In this document: positions 45,523-52,879 of the stretch, one piece after another | Numbering within the stretch: position 1 is the stretch's first letter | How the letters are laid out: every line of letters starts with the position of its first letter | From: Cellulomonas sp. KH9 | GTDB taxonomy: Bacteria; Actinomycetota; Actinomycetes; Actinomycetales; Cellulomonadaceae | Direction: 5' to 3' | Length of the DNA stretch: 64,000 nucleotides | NCBI RefSeq assembly: GCF_900114185.1 | Contig: NZ_FOSE01000001.1 | Location: 232,485-296,484, forward strand | Translations under genes and position numbers: made by a program | Notes under the pieces: model-generated | What the model was told of the DNA's origin: nothing | The model's database searches: none | What the model saw: only the letters and a program-made list of their open reading frames with translations

Positions 45523-47219
45523 GCGAGCACTCCCCATCTCAAGAGGTCGGTCACCGTTGCTGCGTTCCCGTCCCGCAGGAATCGAACCTGGATGCCGCCG
45601 CCTGGCTGGCCGAACGCCGGAGCGATCTCCGAGACCTCAACCGTGATGCCACGTGGAACCCTTCCTGTGAATGTGTACCCCATGACGGGCCTGTCCAGGT
45701 TTGCGGGCGGCAACGCGCGCTCGCCCCATGCCAAGCCCGGCGGTACGCCGAGGTAGGTGCCGCCCGGCCAGCCGACGCGGTCGAACCGATCTCCGTAGAG
45801 CGCGCGGAACCGTTCGAGATCGTGGAAGACGACCCGCGATCCTGCCACGGCCCCGTCATTGGGTGGCCAACGGAGGTCGGCCCGCTCGTTGATGTATCGG
45901 CGTGACCATTCCCTTTCCGTGAAAGGCAACCCGGTGTGGGGATCGCGTCCCCAGGGGTGTGACAGGTCGCCCCCCAGTCGCGCCACGTCCGGGTCGATGG
46001 TGCGCGGCGGCGCGCTCCCACCTCTGGGGTACGACGTCATGCTCCGTGGCTTGCCGTACTGCGCATCGGGTGCGACGTCAGGCTCGCGCACCCAGCCTGG
46101 ACCCGAAGGGGAGTCCGACCGCAACGGCGCCATCATCTCGTCATGAGTGCGAGGCCCGCCCACGCCCCTGCGTGGAGCGAGAATGTCGTCGATCCGCGAC
46201 CGCCACGACGCGGGCAGGTGCGTGAGGGCCTTCTGCAGGATCTTGCCGACGACCCCCACACCGATCAGCGACGTGACGGCCAGGCCGAGCTCGAGGGATC
46301 CGAGCTTGACCAGCTCCTGTCCGTCGATCTTGCCTTCGCCCCAGTCGGCGGCCACGTCGAGGAAGTCCCCGACCGAGACGAGGGTGAACCCGACGCCGAG
46401 GATCTTCAGTCCGAACGTGAGCCCGGCGACGGCGCCGGCGGCTCCGCCGGGTACGGCGCCGACGCCGAACCCGAAGATCGCGCCGGCGGCGGTGCCGCCC
46501 ATGGCGCCGATGACGGCCAGGGCGACGGCCAGCACGGCACCGACGACCACGAGGACCCATCCGACGATCCGCAGGGCGTCGGCCAGGAACCGGAAGATCG
46601 CGACGTGCCGGCCGATGAACTCGCGGACCCCGTCCAGGTGGGTGTCGATCCACTCACCGAGGTCGGCGGTGGTGCGTTCCCACCAGTCGCCGATGGCCGC
46701 CCCGGCGTCGGTGACGGCGTCCCAGGCCTGCCCGGCCTTGTCGGCGACCCACTGCGTGCCGTCGGCCACGGCGTCGGCGGCGTCGTCCCACCGGTCGGCG
46801 AACCAGTCGCCGATGTCACGGGAGCGGTCGGTGTCCTGCCGGTCGGCGGTGATCTCGCTCGCGCTGGTCGCGCCCCAGGTGAGCGTCTGGCCTCCGTCGT
46901 CCAGGGGCGTGGTGGTGAACGGGACGGAGACCGGTGCGGGGTCCACATCGAGCACGGGCAGCGGGCCGCCCATCGACCCGTACCGCAGCTGCTCCAGCGC
47001 CTGGGCCCGGTCCAGGTGGGTGTCGACGACCGGCAGCACGTGCGAACCGAGCCGGTCGGCGGCGCCGAGGACGTCGTCGAACCCGGGCGTCGGCACCCCG
47101 AGGTTGCGGGCGCGTGCCCGCAGGGAGACCCACTCCGCGTCGATCGCCTCGCACACCTGGGCCACGTCCGAGCGCACGCCGGCGACCGCCTCGGCGCTGA
47201 CCTCGACGACCCGCGTCAC
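45519..47219 (-). CDS. ESX/T7SS toxin with C-terminal TNT (NAD+ glycohydrolase) domain
   Basis: A 566-residue protein. Residues 1 to about 340 are the delivery part shared with 22275-24413 (VSAEAVAGVRSDVA; HVLPVVDTHLDRAQAL; TTADLGEWIDTHL; a glycine-rich membrane segment about 205-285; DVAADWGEGKIDGQELV; LPASWRSRIDDIL). After a linker come DLSHPWGRDPHTGLPFTEREWS and a TNT domain: RWPPNDG (about 447), RFDRVGWPGGTYLG, RALPP (about 500) and FGQPGGGIQ (about 535-543), matching the substrate-binding Arg/Gln region of the tuberculosis necrotizing toxin. It would destroy NAD+ in a target cell. GTG 47219 overlaps the WXG100 stop. Confidence 0.85.
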   Translation of the reverse strand: MTRVVEVSAEAVAGVRSDVAQVCEAIDAEWVSLRARARNLGVPTPGFDDVLGAADRLGSHVLPVVDTHLDRAQALEQLRYGSMGGPLPVLDVDPAPVSVPFTTTPLDDGGQTLTWGATSASEITADRQDTDRSRDIGDWFADRWDDAADAVADGTQWVADKAGQAWDAVTDAGAAIGDWWERTTADLGEWIDTHLDGVREFIGRHVAIFRFLADALRIVGWVLVVVGAVLAVALAVIGAMGGTAAGAIFGFGVGAVPGGAAGAVAGLTFGLKILGVGFTLVSVGDFLDVAADWGEGKIDGQELVKLGSLELGLAVTSLIGVGVVGKILQKALTHLPASWRSRIDDILAPRRGVGGPRTHDEMMAPLRSDSPSGPGWVREPDVAPDAQYGKPRSMTSYPRGGSAPPRTIDPDVARLGGDLSHPWGRDPHTGLPFTEREWSRRYINERADLRWPPNDGAVAGSRVVFHDLERFRALYGDRFDRVGWPGGTYLGVPPGLAWGERALPPANLDRPVMGYTFTGRVPRGITVEVSEIAPAFGQPGGGIQVRFLRDGNAATVTDLLRWGVLA

Positions 47220-47515
47220 GTGGTGGACTTCCGCTCGACGGCCTCCTGCTCGTCCTGAGCGCGGCTGAGGGCTCGTCGGGCGTGCTGCAGGTCCTCGAGT
47301 ACCGCGTCCTCGGCGCGCTCGAGCCTGTGCGCGAGCCGGCCGCTGAGCAGGACCAGCTCGTCGTGGTGCAGCCGGTGGGCGGCCGTGCCCGTCCAACTCC
47401 CCGGAGCCCCGACTGCATGGGTCGCCCGCCGCAGCGACGGGACACGCTCACGCGCCGTGACGAGCAGCGCCTGCAGCTCCTTCACCCGGCGCTCGGCCGA
47501 GTCGACTGCGGTCAT
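47216..47515 (-). CDS. WXG100-family ESX protein, partner of the TNT toxin
   Basis: A 99-residue helix-turn-helix hairpin protein with W-x-G in GAPGSWTGTAAHRLHHDEL. It is a paralogue of the product of 21973-22278. ATG 47515 is preceded by gaaggag. First gene of the minus-strand operon WXG100-toxin-immunity. Confidence 0.8.
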   Translation of the reverse strand: MTAVDSAERRVKELQALLVTARERVPSLRRATHAVGAPGSWTGTAAHRLHHDELVLLSGRLAHRLERAEDAVLEDLQHARRALSRAQDEQEAVERKSTT

Positions 47516-47888
47516 CGCGCCTCCTTCGTCACGATCCGGCGGGCCGCCCGAAACCTACCGGTTCGCAGAGCCCTGCGGGCGCCGTCCACACGAGTGGCGG
47601 ATGCGATGCCAGGCGCGGTGCCGTCACGGTTCCGAGAAGCCACCCGACCGCGGTGTCACGCGCCGCCCGCGAACGTCCGACTTGCGTCCGCAGACGTCGG
47701 GACCCACCGGCGCGGGGTGCCCCGGCACGGGCGGAGTCGACGGTGGTGACGCCCCGTCGGACGCCCCGCACGACCCTGCCGCCGCCTCGGCGGACGCCTG
47801 ACGTCGCACGCCCCGACGCGGGCGGCTCACGGCCGTGGCCCGCGATGTCGATACCGGAGGTGGACACCCACCCGAGGAGGTCACGACC
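47516..47888. other. Divergent spacer with -10 candidate at 47552-47557 (minus)
   Basis: No gene found in 373 bases. On the minus strand gcgaaccggTAGGTT lies about 36 nt before the WXG100 start and resembles the box at 21931-21936. The plus-strand helicase promoter is not identified; gaggagg at 47874-47880 is the helicase ribosome binding site. Confidence 0.45.
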
Positions 47889-49559
47889 GTGGCGCGCACC
47901 TACCCCGAGCACCCCGCGTTCCCCGAGGACGGCGGTGCCGAGCAGACCGTGTGGGAGGCGCTGCGCGACCACCTGCCGGACGACGTCGTGCTCCTCGCGG
48001 GCACCGCGCTGCAGGACGGTCCCAAGGAGCGGGAGATCGACCTGCTCGTCGTGTGGCCGGGGGTGGGTGTCGCCGCGATCGAGGTGAAGGGCGGGCACGT
48101 CGTCCGCGCCGACGGGCAGTGGTGGCAGGGGTCCGGTGCCGGGCGGCACCCCATCGACCCCGTCGGGCAGGTGCAGGACGCCAAGCACACCCTGCTCGCG
48201 CTGCTGCGCCGGCACGGCCTGGCAGGGGCGCTCGCCCGGACAGCGCATCTCGTCGCGCTGCCGCACACCTACGTGCCGGGGGACTGGGACGCGCCGGAGC
48301 TGCCGAGGGCCATGCTGCTCGACCGGGCGGACGTCGCCGACGGCGGGCGCGCCGTCCATCTCGTGCGACGGGCGATCGACGAGCACGGAGCCGGTCACGC
48401 GCCGCTCGACGAGCCGGCCGCCGAAGCGCTCGTCGAGTGGCTGACCGGCGGGTTCCCGTCCCAGGCGGAGACGCTCGCTGTCGCTGCCGAGTACGAGGAC
48501 CACCTCGACCGGCTGACGCGCGAGCAGGCGCACGCCATGCGGTTCCTCGACGCGGTGCCGCGGGTGCACGTCGTCGGCGGGGCGGGGACGGGCAAGACGT
48601 GGCTCGCGCTCGAGCACGCGCGGCGACGTGCCCGGGCCGGGGAGCGCGTCGCGCTCATGTGCTACTCGCGGGGCCTGGCGCGGTACCTGGAGCGGACGAC
48701 CGCGACGTGGCCGGTGCGGGAGCGGCCCGCGTACGTCGGGCTGTTCCACGAGCTGCCGGTGCGGTGGGGCGCCGCACCGGGCGACGATGCCGATCCGACC
48801 GACTGGGAGGAGCGCCTGCCGCGCGAGCTCGGCGACCTCGCCGCGCAGCGCCCCGAGGCGGACCTGTTCGACGCCGTCGTCGTCGACGAGGCCCAGGACT
48901 TCGGCGACGAGTGGTGGCCCGCGCTGCTGCGCTGCCTGCGCGACCCCGACCGCGGCCGCCTCGCCGTGTTCTCCGACGACGGCCAGCGGGTGTTCCCCCG
49001 TTCCGGTACCGCGCCCGTCGAGCTCACCGTCATCGAGCTCGACGAGAACCTGCGCTCCACCAAGCAGATCGCCCAGCTCTGCGGTGCGCTGCATGCCGGC
49101 GTCACTCGGCCGCGCGGGTGGGCGGGCGCGCCGGTGCGCGTGGTGGACGTGCCGGTTGAGGAGGCGGTCGGTGCCGCGGATGACGTCGTCGAGGCGCTGC
49201 TCGACGAGGGTTGGGCGCCGGGCCAGATCGCGCTGCTCACCACCGGGCGGCGGCACCCCATGCAGGTCGAGACCGTCGGGATGGCCGGCTACCAGGAGTA
49301 CTGGGACGGGTTCTTCGCCGGCGATGACGTGTTCTACGGGCACGTGCTCGGGTTCAAGGGGCTCGAGCGGACCGTGGTCGTGCTGGCCGTCAACGGGGTC
49401 CGCGATCCGGCGCGGGCGCGGACGATGCTCTACACCGGGCTGTCGCGGGCGCGGGTGCTGCTGGTCGTCGTGGGACCGCGGGGGTATGTGGAGGAGGTGG
49501 GGGGGGAGGCGGTGCGGAAGCGGCTGGGGGATGCGTGGGAGTGGGGCGTGGACAACTAG
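47889..49559 (+). CDS. NERD-domain UvrD/Rep-like helicase-nuclease
   Basis: A 556-residue protein. The N-terminal NERD nuclease-related domain (about 20-130) has EREIDLLVVWPGVGVAAIEVKGG with the acidic/E-x-K pattern of PD-(D/E)XK-like folds. The superfamily 1 helicase part follows: Walker A VVGGAGTGKTWLA (about 228-240), Walker B VVVDEAQDFGDEWW, motif III-like LAVFSDDGQRVF, and C-terminal GFKGLERTVVVLAVNG with YTGLSRAR. Such proteins are seen in DNA repair or defence contexts; a precise role is unproven. GTG 47889 has gaggagg 8 nt upstream. The TAG stop is formed where the IS element begins, so the last residues may differ from the original. Confidence 0.82.
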   Translation: MARTYPEHPAFPEDGGAEQTVWEALRDHLPDDVVLLAGTALQDGPKEREIDLLVVWPGVGVAAIEVKGGHVVRADGQWWQGSGAGRHPIDPVGQVQDAKHTLLALLRRHGLAGALARTAHLVALPHTYVPGDWDAPELPRAMLLDRADVADGGRAVHLVRRAIDEHGAGHAPLDEPAAEALVEWLTGGFPSQAETLAVAAEYEDHLDRLTREQAHAMRFLDAVPRVHVVGGAGTGKTWLALEHARRRARAGERVALMCYSRGLARYLERTTATWPVRERPAYVGLFHELPVRWGAAPGDDADPTDWEERLPRELGDLAAQRPEADLFDAVVVDEAQDFGDEWWPALLRCLRDPDRGRLAVFSDDGQRVFPRSGTAPVELTVIELDENLRSTKQIAQLCGALHAGVTRPRGWAGAPVRVVDVPVEEAVGAADDVVEALLDEGWAPGQIALLTTGRRHPMQVETVGMAGYQEYWDGFFAGDDVFYGHVLGFKGLERTVVVLAVNGVRDPARARTMLYTGLSRARVLLVVVGPRGYVEEVGGEAVRKRLGDAWEWGVDN

Positions 49560-49575
49560 GGCGTGTCTCCCATAT
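49557..49575. repeat. Left inverted repeat of the IS5-family element
   Basis: A 19-bp sequence starting tagggcgtgtctcc, perfectly repeated in reverse at 51112-51130. The first TA is probably the target duplication, leaving a 17-bp terminal repeat beginning GGGCGTGTC. Confidence 0.9.
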
Positions 49576-49599
49576 CTCACCTGAGGCTCGCGGGAGTGT

Positions 49600-50519
49600 G
49601 TGGGGGTGACGGCGTCTTCGCGGTATCGGGTGTTCTCGGACGAGCAGTGGGCTCGGGTAGAGCCGCTGTTGCCCTCGAATGAGGGCCGGCGTGGGCATCC
49701 GTTCGGGGACAACCGGCGGGTGGTTGAGGCGATCGCCTATCGGTATCGGACGGGGATCGCGTGGCGGGACCTGCCGCGCGAGCCGTTCGGGGCGTGGCAG
49801 ACGGCCTGGAAGCGGCACCGACGCTATGCCGCGGACGGGACGTGGGACCGGGTGCTGGCGCGGTTGCTCGCTGAGGCCGACGCGGCCGGTCAGGTGGACT
49901 GGGCTGTCTCGGTGGACGCGACGATCGCTCGCGCCCACCAGCACGCCACGAACACCACGCGTCCGGATCAGGACACGGGGGGGCCGGATCGAATCACAGG
50001 GATCTGCCGATCGAGCGATGTGAACCTGCAGGTCATGGCATCGGGCGGTCACGCGGTGGGTTGACCACCAAGATCCACGCCGCGGTCGACGGGCGTGGTC
50101 GCCCGCTGGCTGCCGTGATCACTGGTGGGCACCGCAACGACGGCGCGCTGCTCGCCACGGTGCTGGCCGACATCCGCGTCCCCCGCCTGGCTGCGGGCCG
50201 CCCCCGGACCCGGCCCGACGCGGTGATCGCGGACAAGGCGTACTCGGCCGGCATCTACCGCCGGGCGCTGCGCGCCCGCGGCATCAAGGTCGTCGTCCCT
50301 GAGAAGTCCGACGAGATCGCCGCCCGTAAACGACGCGGAGCGCGTGGCGGAGGACCACGCGGACTCGACACGATCGCCTACCGCGGACGCAACGTCGTCG
50401 AACGCCACTTCGCCCTGACCAAGCAGTGGCGCGGCCTGGCCACCCGCTACGACAAGCTCGCCATCACCTACCGCGCCGCGGTCATCCTCGCCGCCTGCAT
50501 CACCTGGTCACGTGTGTAG
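49600..50519 (+). CDS. IS5-family transposase, OrfA-OrfB by -1 frameshift
   Basis: OrfA (GTG 49600 or 49606, ends 50064) holds the N-terminal DUF4096-type part: FSDEQWARVEPLLPSNEGRRG, AIAYRYRTGIAWRDLP, and the first catalytic Asp in WAVSVDATIARAHQHA. OrfB, in the -1 frame to the stop at 50519, holds GAGSNHRDLPIERCEPAGHG, IGRSRGGLTTKIHAAVDG, VIADKAYSAG (second Asp) and RNVVERHFALTKQWRGLATRYDK (Glu). The frames join at a run of seven G at 49977-49983, a classical slippery site, giving one DDE transposase of about 306 residues. It appears functional. Confidence 0.85.
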
Positions 50520-50527
50520 CCGGTCGT

Positions 50528-51064
50528 CTACAGGTCGCGAATGTGGAGCAGGCTGCGCAGATTCACCTTCCGCCTCACGTGGGCTCGCTCAGCGCCATCG
50601 ACGAGGACGGCGGCTCCTAGCCACGTGGCCCCGCTGAGCTCGACCAGAGCATGCGCAGCCTCGACCTGAGCACCCGTCGCGACCCAGTCGTCGACGAAGA
50701 GCACCCGGTCTCCGGAGGTCAGTAGCGCCCGGCGCGCCCCTAGCCGAAGGTGTCGGTCGCGGTAGTCGGGCGGCGTCGTGACCTGCAGCCATGCGTCCGA
50801 ATCGGCCGCCGAGGCGTGGTTCTTCAACAGCTCCACGAACCCGACACCAAGATGGACCGCCACCAAAGGCCCGAGGAGCGAACCCCGGGACTGAGGTCCG
50901 ACGATCACCGTCGGCGACACGTCCGAGAACAGACCGGCCAGCGCCGGGCCGAGCTGCACCAGCAACTCCGCATCCCGCCACCACCCCGTCAGATCGGCAC
51001 GGAAGTCCGGGTCTGTCCGATCACCCAGCCAACGAAACCGCTCCTGCAAGCGCTCCTGAATCAC
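50528..51064 (-). CDS. Phosphoribosyltransferase-like passenger protein in the IS element
   Basis: A 178-residue protein of the type I phosphoribosyltransferase fold: VIVGPQSRGSLLGPLVAVHLG in the hydrophobic core/loop region and the PRPP-binding signature RVLFVDDWVATGAQVEAAHALV. The length and motif order are like adenine phosphoribosyltransferase, though the base specificity cannot be told. It lies inside the inverted repeats, convergent to the transposase, 9 nt from its stop. It ends with a basic tail (RAHVRRKVNLRSLLHI). Confidence 0.75.
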   Translation of the reverse strand: MIQERLQERFRWLGDRTDPDFRADLTGWWRDAELLVQLGPALAGLFSDVSPTVIVGPQSRGSLLGPLVAVHLGVGFVELLKNHASAADSDAWLQVTTPPDYRDRHLRLGARRALLTSGDRVLFVDDWVATGAQVEAAHALVELSGATWLGAAVLVDGAERAHVRRKVNLRSLLHIRDL

Positions 51065-51072
51065 GCCTGATC

Positions 51073-51351
51073 CTAGAAGCGGTCGAGCCCCCTCACGTGT
51101 GATCCACGCTCATATGGGAGACACGCCCTAGCCGCAGCCGCCGCGCCGTCGGCACTCGGTGTCGCCATAGCCTCGGGTCGCTCCGGTGGCACGGTGACGT
51201 CCGACGTCAGCGAGGGCGTGGGCGACGGGGTCGGCGTCGCCGTCTCCGTGGGCTCCGCCGTGGGGTCGGCGGGCCTGGCGTCGGTCATGCACCCGGCGAC
51301 CAGCAGCCCGACCGTGACCACAACGAGGGCGACTTGTCCGTGCATTCGCAT
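51073..51351 (-). pseudogene. DUF6318 lipoprotein gene truncated by the IS element
   Basis: From ATG 51351: signal peptide, lipobox VAGC, Thr/Pro linker, then TVPPERPEAMATPSADGAAAAA, which matches the start of the DUF6318 domain at 44321-44920 (LPARPAAMSTNDEAGALAAA). At 51128-51130 the frame runs into the IS end and continues with unrelated residues to a stop at 51073. The remaining domain of about 120 residues is missing and is not found on the other side of the IS. Confidence 0.75.
51112..51130. repeat. Right inverted repeat of the IS5-family element
   Basis: Perfect reverse complement of 49557-49575. Confidence 0.9.
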
Positions 51352-51357
51352 GTCCGG

Positions 51358-51363
51358 AAGGTA
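51358..51363 (-). promoter_or_regulatory. -10 box (TACCTT) of the truncated DUF6318 gene
   Basis: TACCTT, six bases (ending in ccggac), then ATG 51351; the same spacing as at 44927-44932. Suggests leaderless transcription. Confidence 0.5.
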
Positions 51364-51604
51364 CTAGTTCAAAGCGCTTCGCTCGGGGGTCGTCTCGCAT
51401 CTGTGGAGAACTGCGCGAATGACGCCGCGATCAGCCGGCTGCGTCGCTGTCAGTCGTCTGCCCTAGGGTGTCTCCCGATCACGAAGCTCGGCCTCAAGCC
51501 CTCCGGCTGGCCGACTGGCAACCGCGCTGAGCGCACGGTGCCCCCGGAGGAAGATCCGCCCGTGCCGCCGGCACGGGAAGCTGCTCGACCTGACGGAGTA
51601 CCCC

Positions 51605-52276
51605 GTGCCTGATCTGCACCTCGACGACCCCACCCACCTCGCGTGCGTCTCCGACGCTCCCGGTCACGTCGTCCAGCCGGACCTCGTCGCCCGCGCTGTC
51701 CGGGCTGACGGCACCCCGTGGCGGCTGACGGGCGTCGGCCCGCATCGCATCGAGCTCGTCGGTCCCTCGGGTGAGCGGGCGAGCTGGTGGCTGCACGACT
51801 TCAAGCCCTTCGTGCAGCACCTCCGTACCGGCGACCCGACGGTGTGGGTGTACGACTTCGGCGTCGTGCGCGTCGGCGACCGGTACGTCGCCGTCACGTC
51901 ACGCGAGCACTGGACCCCCTGCGCGCGAGTGGCTGCGCGTCAGCCGGGCCCGCGGGTGGCGTGGCTCGTCGCCATGCTGCAGCCGCGGGCGGACGCCGAG
52001 GGCGCTGACCTCGTCCCCCCGCACACGGCCACGCTCTACCACCTCGACCCGCCCTACCAGCTGGGCCGGCTCGCCAACGCTCCGATCGACTGGGTGCTGG
52101 TCCTGGCCTACCAGCGCGAAGGCGTGGGAACCACGGCGATCTACGAGGCTGACGCGACGGGCCGGCTCGTGTCGCCCTGGGACCTGCCGGGCAGCCACGA
52201 CGACGGGATCGATCACGTCCGAGCCCTGCAGGGACTCGGTTACGAGATCGCCCTGCCCCCAGCGCGGGACCGCTGA
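51605..52276 (+). CDS. Hypothetical protein
   Basis: A 223-residue soluble protein with regular strands and tryptophans (DGTPWRLTGVGPHRIELVG; ASWWLHDFKPFVQHL; TVWVYDFGVVRVGDRYVAVTS; PIDWVLVLAYQREG). GTG 51605 has a weak cggag upstream. No family recognised. Composition and position near toxin modules would allow an immunity role, but there is no direct evidence. Confidence 0.5.
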   Translation: MPDLHLDDPTHLACVSDAPGHVVQPDLVARAVRADGTPWRLTGVGPHRIELVGPSGERASWWLHDFKPFVQHLRTGDPTVWVYDFGVVRVGDRYVAVTSREHWTPCARVAARQPGPRVAWLVAMLQPRADAEGADLVPPHTATLYHLDPPYQLGRLANAPIDWVLVLAYQREGVGTTAIYEADATGRLVSPWDLPGSHDDGIDHVRALQGLGYEIALPPARDR

Positions 52277-52407
52277 CGGCCGTCGGCTCGCGAGAGTGAG
52301 GTCCCGCTGGTCGCCGCGACGTGATGTGCCGATCGGCTCGGCCCCTCGGCAGGTGCGGTGCCGTCCGGATCCCGCGGTGCGGGTGCGGGCGTCCAGGGGT
52401 CGACGCA

Positions 52408-52419
52408 GGATGGAACGGC
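52408..52419 (+). promoter_or_regulatory. Conserved ggatggaacggc box upstream of antitoxin-like gene copy 2
   Basis: Same 12 bases as at 32234-32245, 88 nt before the gene. Possible ECF-type -35 (GGAAC). Confidence 0.35.
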
Positions 52420-52495
52420 GCCGGGGCGCCCGGTGCGGCCCGCTCGTCGCCCCGGGTGTCGGGCAGGCCCTCCGCAGGACCGAGGGGGAACACGC

Positions 52496-52678
52496 ATGGG
52501 TATCGACGACCTCAAGGGCAAGGCGTCCGACGCGATGCAGGGCGAGAAGGGTGAGCAGGCGAGCGACTCCGCCCTGGAGAAGGGGTCCGACGCGGCCTCG
52601 TCCGCGACGGGTGGCAAGCACGACGAGCAGCTCGACAAGGCGCAGTCGGCGGCGGACAAGAAGATCGGCGACCAGTGA
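52496..52678 (+). CDS. MT0933-like antitoxin-family small protein, copy 2
   Basis: A 60-residue protein differing at only a few positions from the product of 32317-32499 (MGIDDLKGKASDAMQGEKGE at the start, KKIGDQ at the end). Upstream box, coding sequence and terminator are all shared with copy 1, so a whole transcription unit was duplicated. No partner toxin gene is adjacent. Confidence 0.7.
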   Translation: MGIDDLKGKASDAMQGEKGEQASDSALEKGSDAASSATGGKHDEQLDKAQSAADKKIGDQ

Positions 52679-52686
52679 CGACCTCC

Positions 52687-52717
52687 GTCCGGGCCGGGCG
52701 CGGTGCCCGGCCCGGAC
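52687..52717 (+). terminator. Strong terminator hairpin, antitoxin-like copy 2
   Basis: A 13-bp perfect stem (52687-52699 with 52705-52717) with a 5-nt loop, 8 nt after the stop; same stem core as at 32509-32535. Confidence 0.65.
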
Positions 52718-52879
52718 CGGCGGGGGGAGCGGCATCAGCAAGGACGTGACGGGCATGGGGCGCCGGAGATCGAGCCGACGGGGACGGGCACCGACGACGG
52801 GCTCGCCGAGGCGCTCGACTAGGACGATCTCACCCGACGCGCTCTCATCCTGCGTCACGCGTGCGCCGATGATGGAGAG

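Larger units (their letters stand above)
49559..51128 (+). mobile_element. IS5-family (IS427-group-like) insertion sequence with passenger gene
   Basis: A 1570-bp element bounded by 17-bp perfect terminal repeats and flanked by TA on both sides (or CTAG if the ends are drawn inward). It codes a two-frame transposase typical of the IS427 group (49600-50519). Unlike ordinary members, which end soon after the transposase, about 590 bp follow that carry a convergent phosphoribosyltransferase-like gene. The right side breaks a DUF6318 lipoprotein gene; the left side touches the stop of the helicase gene. Confidence 0.85.

Noticed and set aside
52741..52822. Short frame ending EIEPTGTGTDDGLAEALD before the island
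   Set aside because: No start codon or binding site; too short to support, though it could be a gene remnant.
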